A stretch of DNA of 64,000 bases. Source: Mesostigma viride. Its lineage: Eukaryota; Streptophyta; Mesostigmatophyceae; Mesostigmatales; Mesostigmataceae. The DNA lies in NCBI GenBank assembly GCA_009746045.1, contig RPFO01000819.1, positions 746,382 to 810,381 of the forward strand, in the 5' to 3' direction. Positions 52,467 through 63,498 of this stretch are shown one piece after another. Below the pieces are notes generated by a model that worked only from the letters and a program-made list of their open reading frames with translations, searched no databases and was not told the origin of the DNA. Each line of letters starts with the position of its first letter. Position 1 is the first letter of the stretch. Position numbers and translations under genes: made by a program.

Positions 52467-55120
52467 GTGCGCCCGCCGAATTTTTTGGCGCCAAAAAAAT
52501 TCGCGGTACCGCCGTGAAGTGAAAAGTGGGTGCACGGTGCGCGCACCCCTTGCGGAAGTGGCCATGGCGACTGCGTTTAGGCGAAACTAGCAATGTCGGG
52601 CTAGAGAAACGCAAAACAAATGCTCGAATGTTGAAGACGATGATTTAATGATGTTGGGTTGTGGCGGCAAGTAGCTGGTTTACAATATCGCTGCTTTCTT
52701 TTACTGCCATCGGCATGGGGGGTAGACTGCATTTTTTGGTCGCGCGGAATAAAATAGAATTCGTGATAGCGGCAGTGAATTCGCAGTTTTGGGGGTTGTT
52801 CTGACCGTGAAGCAGGCGTTAATATCGGTTGCATCGAATTCTAAACCGAGCTGGTGCTTTTTGCCAGATTTTCGGCCTTTATCGGTAAGTAATTGTTCAG
52901 ACCTGCGCAGTGCGTGTCTGACCTGTCCATGGAATAACCGCTGTTGTTGCGCGCCTGGGCGAGGGATTTACGAGGGCGAGGTACAGATTTGTCGCGAATG
53001 TTATCGGCTATCAGTGCTTTCTTCTATGAGCTCATCGTTCGAGTTTTTTGGGGTTCTTTTTGGGCAGTTTCCGCCAGCTAGCTCGCCGTCGCTTGCCGTT
53101 GTGTTGTCGAATACCTGGCAGCTTTAGATTGTTTTCGTCGATGTCGTGATCAGGGCCGCTTCAGTCGCAACCTATAGCTCTTCGGGAAGGTTTAAGGCAT
53201 TTCATAAAACGTGTTCTGGCAAGGATGTTGTGCGTATGGACGCTTCTTGTTGTGTGAGAGTGACGCACCCTCTCTTCGCAGCGGCATCACAGCGCTCATG
53301 CGCTGGAGGGCCGCCAATGGTTTCTTTCCATTTTATCGTGCAGGGGAGGAAGTGTTTGATTGACGATTATGTTGGAGATATTGCATTTGTGTGACTGCAT
53401 GTAGATAGCTACCACCATTGGTTTATTTGAGCTTTCCCTTGATATCATCATGTGAAAAGACTGCCATGTGCTGAGCCAACCATGGTTGACATGGTTGACT
53501 GCATGCAAGCTTTGTATGCCATGATCTCCTTGGTTCCTTGCCCTCCATAGTTCCAGTTTGTTGCCCATCTCAGGTAGGGCAGTTCAGGAGTTGTTGCTGT
53601 TTTGGTTAGCTTGGTTGGCATAAACCTTACACTCTAACCTGGGAGAAACATAGAAAATGCTGGTAAGGCATTTTAGTGCCATCATCATTATTGCTATTCA
53701 CATGCTTATAAGTCTGGCCATGCTCGAGGTACGGTTAAGGGCTATGAGGTGTGTGGCCACCCCTGTGTACTTCATAACATATTCAGCATGTATTTGATGC
53801 ATGTTGGATGGCATGTAAAGTGTAATTGTGTTTATACTTGGTTACTGAGTGGTCCTTAGCGCCTGTCCGGTGGTCGTCTAGGAAACTCATCAGTGCGTGT
53901 CACAGTGACCCCCAACCTTGAGCATGTGTCGTCATCAGTGTGTAATAGTTATTTATATGTGCTTTTGGTCATAGATTTGCCGAGTTCTAATCATTGAGTT
54001 TACAAGGTAACCTTGGGTTGAGTATAGTGTATGCTCTCTTGGCATGTATGCCTAGCGATCGTGTTGCTATGCTTGCGCTTGCAAGGTTGGCCATGCCGAG
54101 GGCAGGTAAGGGCAGATGAGGTGCCTAGCTGTTTGCTTATGGGTGTAGACACCTCCCCCGCTGCCCTTGCACAGCTGGATGAGCTGAGGAACAAGAGGAA
54201 GCCAGCAGGTGGTCAAGAAGACGCTAGAGTACAAGGCTGAGGCAGCCCGGGCGTGGCATGTGAAGCGTGGCCATCGCTGGGATGAGGGCAAGGTAGATGC
54301 CCAGAGGGGCCAGGTCACCTACAGCAAGGGGGTGCACTATGGGGGTGTGGGGGCTGCTACTGGGGGGCGGGGGCGGGCAGCAATGAGGATGATGATGACA
54401 CTGCACACATCCCTTGCTTGCGCTGCTCTAAGACCGATGCATCTGATGATGACCCTTTCTTGCTGTGCAGCACACCCGGGTGCGATGGGGGGCTCCACCT
54501 GAGCTGCACGGTCCCTCTCCTGCCCAGCGTACCTGATGGGGACTGGTTCTGCCCAGTTTGCTGTGGGGAAGACTGTAATGATGGCAGTGATAGTGACAGT
54601 GACTAGTATAATGGACGCCCAGGTGGCATGCTGCCAAAGAGCATAACTTCCACACCGCTTGTCCAAATGCAGCCAGATTTTGCCAGCGTGTGTGTCGATG
54701 ACTAATGGAATTTTGAATATCATGTTTGGCCCATTTCACATGTGTTTGGTATTTTATTATTTTTGGCATGTGTGAAAAACAGCGTTTTTGTACTTGCAAG
54801 AGCATAAAAATTCTAAAGCATGTCAGATATGGGTTGTGAGTGGCTCTAATTTTTGGCCACCCACGACCTGCTTGGACAATATCATGCCTGGCCTGAATTG
54901 ATGTGTGCATTGGCTGGGGCATACTGTGCCCTAATTAGCGTCTTTTTCTATTTTTAGCGCGATACCGGCGCGTGGTTGGGGGTAGAACCTTCAATGAATG
55001 CATGGATAACTCACTAAACATGTTATTTAGGGCCCCTAATCATGGCTGGGCATAATTCAATTGAATTCATATTGAAACAAGTGTATTCCAGTTTTGGGGG
55101 GCTTTGGTGGCACACCTCCC
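52467..55120. mobile_element. Foreign 2654-bp segment inserted in gag of copy E; type unknown
   Basis: Comparison with copies A and C fixes the borders to within one base (C shared). The left end GTGCGCCCGCCGAA and the right inner end, read inward, GTGTGCCACCAAA resemble each other, but the right one lies 5 bp inside the border and no target duplication is visible. A perfect-looking hairpin (GAATTTTTTGGCGCCAAAAAAATTC) lies at about 52479-52503. Most of the interior (52560-54000 and 54607-55100) is AT-rich and without recognisable genes. It carries a PHD-finger coding fragment. Confidence 0.65.
54137..54606 (+). CDS. PHD-finger protein fragment
   Basis: The last part (about 54379-54606) encodes an acidic stretch, then CLRC, LLCSTPGCDGGLHLSC and DWFCPVCC, the Cys4-His-Cys3 spacing of a PHD zinc finger, which in chromatin proteins reads histone H3 tails. 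It ends in GSDSDSD and a TAG. The upstream segments LDELRNKRKP (frame 1, about 54175-54205) and VVKKTLEYKAEAARAWHVKRG (frame 2, from 54209) look protein-like but need a frame change or splice (an AG precedes at 54206-54208) to connect. It is probably a captured host gene fragment with intron traces, or a domain of the element's own protein. The PHD call is firm; gene structure is not. Confidence 0.65.
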
Positions 55121-56038
55121 CTTAACCGTGGGTTCAGTGGCCTCCTCATCACCCTGACGAGGGCGCTTACCACCCACGTACTTGCCGCTGAAACACTCAT
55201 ACAACTGGTCCGTCATGGCTGCCCAGCCATGGACCTGTCGCATGTGGATGGTCACATTATCCATGGTGACCGGATCCAGCTGCAGCGACTTGAGAAAGTC
55301 GCCCATGGCCATCCGATCTGCGACGAAGAAGCCCTTGGCCATGGCGTCCTCCCTCAGCTTGACGAAGTCTTCAAAGGCGTGGACCACTAGTTGCCCCTTG
55401 ATGGGCTTGTAGTCCAGGTATTCTTGCTTCAGGTGGGACCCATCTATGGTCCTCTTGTCACTCAGGAACGACCTGAGTCGCGTCATAAACGCCGTCCAGG
55501 TGTCCCCCGCCGCGTGTCGCTCCCGAACAAACTTGAACAGCCGCCTCGCCGACTGCCGTATGTAGGCACTAGACGCCAGGATGCGAAGCTTGTCACCGTT
55601 GTATATCTCCGTGTACAAGTTCATGTCCTCTAACATCCTCTCAGCATCCCGGGGCTGCCAATTGTCCTTGATGGACTGAAACTGGCCTAGCACCGCGTAC
55701 CCCTCAGCAACGGTTGGTCGCTTAGGCGCCGCTTGATCTGCGGCTGGCGCGTGCTGCCCGCCCTGCGATCCCTGGCTCTGATTATCTGGCACATCAGCCT
55801 GGTCTCCCAGCGCCTGGCCGTCCCCGCGTCCATCGCGTCCACCGCGTCCATCGCGTCCATCTCGTCCATCCATCCCAGCGCCGCGCCGCCCGAAGCCCAT
55901 AAAGCCCGCTTGTTGGTTGATAGCTCCTTCTTCCATGATGGCCTCTGTTCAGATCTGCTACAGCCAGCCAAGTGGCCAAGCAGCAATTAAAGCAATATAA
56001 GCTACTGAACAAGAAAGGAAAGTGCCAAGTGTTACCAC

Positions 56039-56959
56039 TCAGGCAAGACCACCACGGCTGGCCCCAGGCGCGTCCTGGTTCTCCTTGTCGCTGTCGCCGT
56101 CGCTGTCGCTCACCACAATCAGCTCTGGTACCCTGCTACCTGCTGCGCCGTCGTCGACCCGCTGTCGGCCCGCGATGACTGAATCGTCACCGTTGGTATA
56201 GTAGACAGGCGACAACCCGTCGTTGGCACCCCGCGGATTGTATCTTGGCACCTCGTGGTCACCAAGTGTCTCGTCGCCTAGCCCAGCGACACCCCCTGCT
56301 CCCTCCTCAAGGTCACTATCGTACCCAAGAGGTGCAAACTCTTCCCAACGCGTCACACGAACGCGAAGGGGCGGGGGCAGCTCCTGAAAAGGAACTCTTA
56401 TTCGCTCTGGAAACCTGCCGACTCTTGTCGCGCGCTGTCCTCCGGCGATGGCTTCCGCTGTCGCCCCGACCTCTGCAAGCCGCCTGTAGTGCTCCGCTCC
56501 GCGTCGTTCACGCCTAACTGGCCCCGCTGCAACACCCTCGTCGCCGATGCCGCCTGCGAAAGCACGTGGTACTCCCGCGCCCGCTACTGTCGGTACAAAC
56601 TCGTGTCGCCCTGCGCCAGCTGCTTCCGCAACCTCGCCTCGCCTTGCCGCCAACTCCGTCCGCACTCGCTCAGCTACTGCTGTAATCACCGTCTGGATGC
56701 CGACCAACCCGTGAAGCTCCTGCTCGAGGTCGTCGATGCTCCGGTGCTCCGGAATGACGATGGTTTGTACGTGTCGCAGAATTCGCTCCCAATCTTCGAC
56801 CTGGTCGTCGACGAATTGCACGAAGCTGCGATTTACAGGCGGACGATCTGCAAGCAATAAAGATAGATCCCGAACGACACGACGTAATTCAGGAGAAATC
56901 GAACCCCCAGCAGACTGCCGAAACCGGAAATCCTGCTGCCGTTGTTCCTCCTGCACCAT
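56039..56959 (-). CDS. ORF1 protein of the copia-family element, intact, 306 aa, unknown function
   Basis: It starts MVQEEQRQQDFRFRQ, is mostly helical in its first 120 residues (PELRRVVRDLSLLLADR, VEDWERILRHVQTIVI), then Ala/Gly/Arg-rich. Its conserved C-terminal third has VRVTRWEEFAPLGYDSDLEEG and a very acidic SDSDGDSDKENQDAP before the end. It lies between the 5' LTR and gag, about 100 bp before the gag start, and the other copies (9066, 28705) are damaged. No zinc finger, protease or RT motif is visible, and I do not recognise the family. It may be an N-terminal Gag-like or regulatory protein; expression from spliced RNA is possible, since acceptor-like CTGTAG lies before gag. Confidence 0.85.
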   Translation of the reverse strand: MVQEEQRQQDFRFRQSAGGSISPELRRVVRDLSLLLADRPPVNRSFVQFVDDQVEDWERILRHVQTIVIPEHRSIDDLEQELHGLVGIQTVITAVAERVRTELAARRGEVAEAAGAGRHEFVPTVAGAGVPRAFAGGIGDEGVAAGPVRRERRGAEHYRRLAEVGATAEAIAGGQRATRVGRFPERIRVPFQELPPPLRVRVTRWEEFAPLGYDSDLEEGAGGVAGLGDETLGDHEVPRYNPRGANDGLSPVYYTNGDDSVIAGRQRVDDGAAGSRVPELIVVSDSDGDSDKENQDAPGASRGGLA

Positions 56960-57052
56960 TCACCACCAGACGAGCTCCTCGCGTCGTCAACGCTGCACAC
57001 CGCAACCGGCAACGACCCTCCTGGCCGTTCCGCTGAGACTGGTTGTAATTTG

Positions 57053-57749
57053 AGTTAAACGTTCTTATCACACGCAATGTGAAGGATATGGTTGCAATGC
57101 AGCAATGTGTGATATGGTTGGAAACGGAGCTTTGTTAAAATCGGATAATGTTACAGCGCTCACACACTTGAGGCTTGTACACGCGCTTGCCAAGTCAAGG
57201 CACAACACGTGAGGCGGGCTCGCAAGAGATCTGCCCAAATGGCACTGGCCTATTGTTTATATACTTGTGCACTGTGCTTGCTAGTCCTGAGCAGCCTAGG
57301 AGGCCTGCTCAGTAATAACACCCCGGTACAGTATTCACTACATGTACAGCGCCCAGCTCCTATACAGTAGGTCTGCCATACAGGCACAGTGACCACAGAG
57401 CACAGTCCACAGTGACTATTGCATCTGCACCTAGAAGTCCAGGACTAAGCCTGCGGTACCAACAGACCACAGGTTAAGGTTCCTATTTCCTGCGTACGAC
57501 GTATTAATCCAATACCGTCGTAGGTACAGCACCTAATTCCTGTCAGCCCAGGAATTACTGTCGACCCCATATGTCGTCGGCAAATATTCACGTCCGACTT
57601 AGAAGAACAGCCGGCTCGCGCTCGCGCGCGACCGGGAAGTCGGAACGCCATAACTTTCTTGATACTTGTCGGAATGAACTCGTTCCGGTGCCGCTGGAAT
57701 CGCAGAGATATGCCGAATCAGGATCACGCCAATGCGCTTGGCGTTAACT
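57053..57749 (-). repeat. 5' LTR of copy E (697 bp)
   Basis: It reads AGTTAAACG at its left and GCGTTAACT at its right, with the one-base variant shared with the LTR at 37073-37768. The target duplication GCAGG follows at 57750-57754. Confidence 0.9.
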
Positions 57750-57754
57750 GCAGG

Positions 57755-60700
57755 AGAAGCTGCTCACCTGGCTATGTGCAGCTCATCTTCCAAGTTTGTT
57801 CATCCCAGACTTTGGAAGTGACAGCAGATGTCATTCCCCTCACGGCAGCAGATGTGATTTTGGGGATCCCATGGTTGTCTGACACCAATCCTGCTATTTC
57901 TTGGCCTGACAGGGTGGTCCAGTTCAAGGATGGGACAGTGTGGGATGCTACCTGTGTGTTGCCAGGGGGGAGAAGAACAGCCACTGAGTGCTGTTCCACA
58001 CAGACAGCTGTCAATGATGGCAAGGGAGGGGAAGCAGGTGCGAAAGGGGTGGATCAAGAGCCGACTTTGGAGGAGAAACGGGCTGCCCTACTGAAGCATG
58101 TGTGGTCTGCCAAGCATACTCTGTCTTATTTGGCCACCTATCCAGTGGAACACATCTTTTTCCTGCATTTGGTGCCTAATGAACCTGAGTCTGCTAGTGG
58201 TCATTCTGTCAATGCTGTCAGTTCTACTGTCACCACTGAGCAACAACAGCAGCATGATGCCTTGTTGGACAGGTATGGAGCCATCTTTGAGGACAAGATG
58301 CCCCAGTATCCTCCTGAGGGACCCATCACACATGTCATCAAGTTGGTAGAGGGTGCTCGTCCTCCTTTTGTGCCTATGTACAGGATGGGCCCTGCAGAGA
58401 TGGCAGAGCTGAAGACCATACTTATTGGCCTGTTGGAGGCTGGTCTGATCCTCCCAGCTAACAGTCCTTTCAGTTCTGGGTGTTTGCTTGTACCCAAGCA
58501 TGATGGGGGGTGGAGGTTGTGCATTGACCTGAGGGGACTGAACAAGGTGACTGTCAAGTCCAGGTACCCTCTGCCCAGAATTGATGAGTTGCTGGAGAGG
58601 ACTGCAGGAGCTGCCTTCTTTACCAAGTTTGACCTCAGGCATGCTTTCTGGCAGATCAGGGTGGCTACTGAGGACATCCCCAAGACGGCCTTTTCTACCC
58701 ATGGGGACAGTTCCAGTGGACAGTAATGCCCATGGGTGCCTCTAACAGTCCTGCCACTATGCAGATGTTTGTCAATGCCATCTTTGGCCACCTGACTGGA
58801 AATGCCCTGCCCCAGATCTCACCTGACCTTCGCAACCCCAGGTTCAAGGACATTGCCCACTTGTGTGACACTACCAGGGTGGTCTTCAGGACTTGTGTGG
58901 TCGTCTACCTGGACGACATTCTGGTACACTCTCGTACCTTCAGGGAGCATCTGGAGAACGTGGAGGAGGTCCTTAAGGTGATCCATCAGTATCATCTGTC
59001 GGTGAAGAGGTCCAAGGTGGAGTGGGGCCAAGAGGTGAAGTTTCTGGGCTACCAGCTGAGCGCTGCAGGTATGACTCCTGAGGCCAGCAAGGTCTCTGCT
59101 GTTTTGGAGTGGCCTGTGTTGAAGTCAGCTCATGATGTCAGATCCTTTCTGGGCCTGGTGGGCTGGTACCGACGGTTCATCCCTGACATGGCGGCCATCT
59201 CTGGTCCCCTGTTAGCCCTGCTCAAGAAGGATGTTCCCTTTGAGTGGACTGCAGCATGCCAGCAAGCTTTTGATGTGTTGAAGCAGAAGCTTACCACTGC
59301 TCCCTTGTTGGTGGGCCCCAACCCAGACTTGCCATACCAGGTTAGGTCTGATGCCTCACAGGGTGCTATTGGTGCAGTACTAATGCAAGATCATGGTAAG
59401 GGCCCTCAACCAGTGGAATACATGTCCAGGAGTATGACGTCTGCAGAACGTAACTACCCTGTTCATGAGCAGGAGCTGCTGGGATTGGTGGTGGCCTGTC
59501 ACAAGTGGGAACACCTACTGAAGGGGGCTCAGTTTTCTGTGGCCAGCAGCGCCAGGATGGGCAGGGCAACGAGTCTATTACCCTGATGACTGACCACAGG
59601 CCCTTGGTACATGTGTTGGAACAGACCCGGATGAGTAAGAGGATGGCTGGATGGATGGAGTTCCTGGGGGGGTTTGGACCTTTCTCTGTGAGGTACATTC
59701 CTGGTACGCAGAATGTGGTGCCTGACGCCCTGTCCAGGAGGAGGGATTTGATGGGAAGTTTTCATGAGGACTTGGACATCTGTGCTGCCCTGATTTCTGT
59801 GGTAGAGTGTGGAGCCTTGACTAGAGCTCAGGCCAACAACCAGAAGGTTTCTCAACTGTTGACACCACCTGTAGGGAATAACGGTGGTCCCGTGATGCTC
59901 ATCGACCAGGGCTCTGTCCCAGAGTTGACAGGCGTCCAGGAGGGTGTCCAGTCACTGTCTGACAGTCTTAGGAGAAGTCCTGAAGGTGTGGTGCCCACTC
60001 CCACAGTGCAGCCAGGTGAGGGAGACCCTGCTAGGCGCAGCAGAGGTAGGCCCAGGAAGTGGGTCATGGACCCTGTGTTGGTAGGCCGGTCCAAGGTGTT
60101 GGCCTCTCAGGTGATGGCAAGGTCAAAAGGGCCTATAGCTACTACTGTCTCATCCAAGCAGTTGGTGGCTAGCCCTGGGCAGGAAGAGGAGATGCAGATG
60201 CAGCCCCTGGGACCTGACAAGGACCTGGTGTTGCCTAATCCTTTAAATATTTCCCTGCTGGACGTCATCAAGGCCTTCACCAAGACGGAGGACATGGCTA
60301 CTGCAGCTATCCAGAGGGGCAACTTTGGCAATAGACCTGTAGAATACTGGGAGGGCGTTCTGTATGTTCACACTCATGATGCAGAGCACACGGTGACTAG
60401 AAAAGTGTATGTGCCTGAGATGGCCATTCCCACAGTGTTACATTGTTTCCATGACGATGTGACTGCGTGTCATCCTGGTTATGCTAAGCTACTTCATGAG
60501 GTGCAGCAGAGGTTTTGGTGGCCTGGCCTTTATCAGGATGTTAAGGCCTATGTGGATTCCTGTGACTCCTGCCAGAGAAATAAGGTCAGGAACCAAGCCA
60601 CGCCCATCTTTCCCATGGCTATGCCCATTCCCCTGCGCCCTTGGATCAGTGTGACTATGGATTTTATCTGTGGTCTTCCCATGTCAGATGGTGGCAATGA

Positions 60701-61811
60701 CAGGATCCTTGTGGTCATGGACAGGCTTTCCAGGATGTGCCATCTGATTCCTTGCAATACTCATCTCACCGCTGCACAGTGTGTGGATTTGTTTATGAAG
60801 GAGATCTACCGTCTGCACGGCATGCCTAGAGTGATCATCACTGATCAGGACCCCCTTTGGCTGTCAGGGTTTTGGAAGTCATTCTTTGACATCCTAGACA
60901 CTAAGCTGGCATTCGGTGTGGCATACAGGTGTGCCAGTACTGGGGCGGTGGAGAGGATGAACAGAATTGTCAGGGAGTGTCAAAAGCACTATTGTACCCA
61001 CGACAACAAGGACTGGGACAAGAAGATACCTTTCATAGAGTTCGCAATCAACAACTCTCCTCTGGCTCCTCACCAGATGTCCCCCTTCGTGATCTGCAAT
61101 GGCCAGTGTCCCTTGACACCATTCGACTTGGAACTGCCTGACAGAGACGCTGAAGGCCCTTTCCAGCGACGTCTTGGTTCAGTCCAGCAGTTGTTGGCTT
61201 CCTTCCAGGAGGCTCACAGCATTGTGGCTACCCAGCTGTTGAGGACACAGGACAAGTACCTGACTAACGCCTGGCAGCAAACGGTGGCCAGTCATTCCTT
61301 TGTAGCTCCTGGGGACTTGGTGTTGTTGGAAGCCAACAGAGTGCTGCCTGAGAAGGAGCAATGCAGGAAACTGCAACCACTCTGGTTGGGTCCTTACCCA
61401 GTGTTGGCCACCTTTCACTATGGTACCGTGGTCCAGGTCCAGGTGCCTTCTCACTGGAAGCTCAGGAATAATATTTTTCACCTAGCACAGCTGAAGCTGT
61501 ACAGGCGTAACACCTTGCCAGGCAGATTGTCTGCCCCCTTGCCTTATGAGTTGGATTCTGAGGGGGAGAAGATCTATGAAGTGGAGCGGTTGTTGGCTCA
61601 CAGGGTGAAGGGGAAAGGTCGTACTAAACAGCTGCAGTTTAAGGTACACTGGAAGGGAGAGCTAGAGGTGACTGCTACGTGGCTGTGGTTGTCTGATCTC
61701 ACCAACAGTCACTCTGCTGTACTAGATTATTGTCAGCGTCATGGGATCACCTTGCCTGAGTGGTATGTCATGGGCTCTGAGCGGAGTGCTCCCCTTCATA
61801 GCTCCCAGTGA
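57755..61811 (+). pseudogene. pol: Pol of the gypsy element: protease end, RT, RNase H, integrase, chromodomain
   Basis: The protease ends with DVILGIPWLS. RT follows with WRLCIDLRGLNKVT (about 58513), FFTKFDLRHAFWQI (about 58617) and VVYLDDILVHS with the catalytic DD (about 58912). RNase H has VRSDASQGAIGAVL (about 59341). Integrase has an H2C2 zinc region (about 60450-60575), VTMDFICGLP (Asp, about 60650), ITDQDPLWLSGFW (Asp, about 60838) and GAVERMNRIV (Glu, about 60943), then LWLGPYPVL (GPY/F). A chromodomain, YEVERLLAHR to LQFKVHWKG (about 61577-61675), follows, typical of chromoviruses, where it steers integration to chromatin. Two frameshifts, at about 58710 (one base missing before GQFQW) and about 59545, inactivate it. 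Confidence 0.92.
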
Positions 61812-61859
61812 GCACTGCTAACGCCTCTTTTTGGTGCTGTGTGTCTGTGGTTGCCAGCC

Positions 61860-63119
61860 ATGGCAGACTCCCATCCTGAGGGGACACCCAGGCCACCTGC
61901 CCAACTCCAAGAGGACGTGAGGGCTACGTATGTCTTTCAGCACGACTACGCTGGCCCCAGAGCCACAGGTACTTCGCTCCAGGAAGACGCTGGGTTCGTG
62001 GAAGCCCATTTTCTCAACCTGTTCCAGCGTATGGTACATGATCAGCAGCGGCACGAGCAGCGTCACGGGGCCCTTATATCAAGGTTGGCTCATGTGGAGG
62101 GTTTGGTTACTCAGATGGCAGAACATTTGAGGGCTGGGCACCTTCCACTTGTGGGTTCTGCTGTGCCTGCAGCCTCTGAGGCCCAGGTAGCTCAGGAGGC
62201 TATCCCCACCATGGTGGCCTCAGTTCCCTCCTCTACGGAGGCTCCTCCACCCCCTAAGGTGGTGGTACACTTGCCCAGGTCCGTTGTCCCAACAAAACAG
62301 GTGGAGCAGTACTTGGACCACCGTAAATGTGTCCCTGAACAGTGCGAGTGGTGTAAATCCTTGTACACAGCCATGAAGGCCCTCGACCAGACAGTGGTGG
62401 AGGAGGGTGAACTAGTACCTGAGGGTATGGTAGAGTTGGCCCTGGACTGTCTGCCCCCCAGTCTTTGTGAGATTGGTTCACCCATGGTGGCTTATATTAT
62501 GCACACCGTCTTTGCAGTGTACCCGTGGCCTTCGTTGACATGAGGCCGGTGGAGGGCCAGGACTTGATGGCAGCTCTGCCCAGTGATCTGAGACTCGCCT
62601 TTGCAGAGCTCAAGCCAGTTGGTTATTCCCAGACCTATACTGAGCTGCTCGAGCAAGCTGTCAAGCAGGGAGAGTTTGACATGACTCCGTCGTCCAGCTG
62701 CTCTGTGATGTCATGTTTTCCACACAAGGACAGCACGGTCTTCGTGGGGCTGCAGTTACCAAAGTTCCCTAACGAGCTGAGGGCCAGGCTCACGCCCTTG
62801 AGGTGCTGGTACCCATCTTGGGGCCAGGTGGGGGCCTATCAAGGCCTTTCTACAGCTGTGGTGGGCCTATAGCAGCTGGCTATGTCGCCATAAGACTGCC
62901 AGTGGCTGGGTCTTCGACCCCCTCCGACAGGCTGTGGTTACTCTGTCCTATCCTGCCCAGTGCAGTAGGTTTTCAGCTGAGTTGGGCAAGGCTGCTGAGA
63001 CCTGCATGGCTATTCAGGTCAGCAGGAACTGGCCAGATCTGGTGTCCATGGTGGAGCATTTCCCAGTGTTTGGAACGAGGGGGAAGGACACGAAGAAGGG
63101 GGATTGGTTCACTTTGTGA
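61860..63119 (+). pseudogene. Third ORF of the gypsy element, unknown, frameshifted
   Basis: ATG 61860 opens about 50 bp after the pol stop. Residues 1-225 include a predicted helical stretch FLNLFQRMVHDQQRHEQRHG (coiled-coil-like) and a KCVPEQCEWCKSLYTAMKAL segment. At about 62520 the sense passes to another frame (VAFVDMRPVEGQDLMAAL) and at about 62800 to a third, which ends SMVEHFPVFGTRGKDTKKG... before TGA 63117-63119. Composition suggests one former protein of about 400 residues. It shows no signal peptide or membrane segment, so an envelope protein is unlikely; a second Gag-like or accessory protein is possible. No family recognised. Confidence 0.6.
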
Positions 63120-63498
63120 AGGGTTTCCAGGATGGTTGGAGATGGGCTGTGGAGTGAGGTGGGGATCCAGAATGGAGGAGGCCAGTTCTGATGTCCAGTC
63201 CAGATTTCCAGTAATGACAGTTCTGGTTCATGACAGTCTTGCAGTTGTATTATCCAGGCATGGTTGCCTGTGTGTTAGTCACTTGATGACATTTCATCAG
63301 TGGGTGAATTTGTCTTATTCAGGGTTGACCATGATCAGATGATAATGAGATAGGAGGCCCTTTGGGGATGTAAAAACCCACTTGCTTGTCCCAAGAGGTG
63401 GTGGACTTCCTGTTTATTGTTGTGTTGTTTTGTGGAGGTTGTTGTTTTATTCTTCTTGGCTTCTAGGAACTGGGAGTTCCTGTCTTGAGGGGGAGATA
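63120..63498 (+). other. 3' noncoding region and polypurine tract of the gypsy element
   Basis: No gene. The purine run GAGGGGGAGA at 63487-63496 lies directly before the LTR start and is the probable plus-strand primer. Confidence 0.8.

Larger units (their letters stand above)
52094..55936 (-). pseudogene. gag: Gag of copy E, split by a 2.65 kb insert
   Basis: The N-terminal two thirds (55936 down to about 55121, starting MEEGAINQQ) are open and match copy A. The C-terminal third with the zinc knuckle CYFCQGKGHFRNEC lies at 52466 down to 52094. The insert falls between the codons for TVK and SMRG. The gag TGA (52094-52096) is followed in frame by pol, as in copies A and C. Confidence 0.9.
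45556..57749 (-). mobile_element. Copia-family LTR retrotransposon copy E (minus strand, 12.2 kb)
   Basis: It is bounded by two LTRs (45556-46251 and 57053-57749) and the 5-bp duplication GCAGG. It is the only copy in the window with two LTRs and an ordinary single-element layout: 5' LTR, ORF1 (intact), gag (split), TGA, pol (damaged), trailer, polypurine tract, 3' LTR. It carries a hAT element (47927-49413) and a 2.65 kb foreign segment (52467-55120). Confidence 0.92.

Noticed and set aside
52467-55120. Helitron as the explanation of the insert with the PHD finger
   Set aside because: The insertion site is not A/T, and the ends lack TC at the 5' side and CTRR with a nearby hairpin at the 3' side in either orientation.
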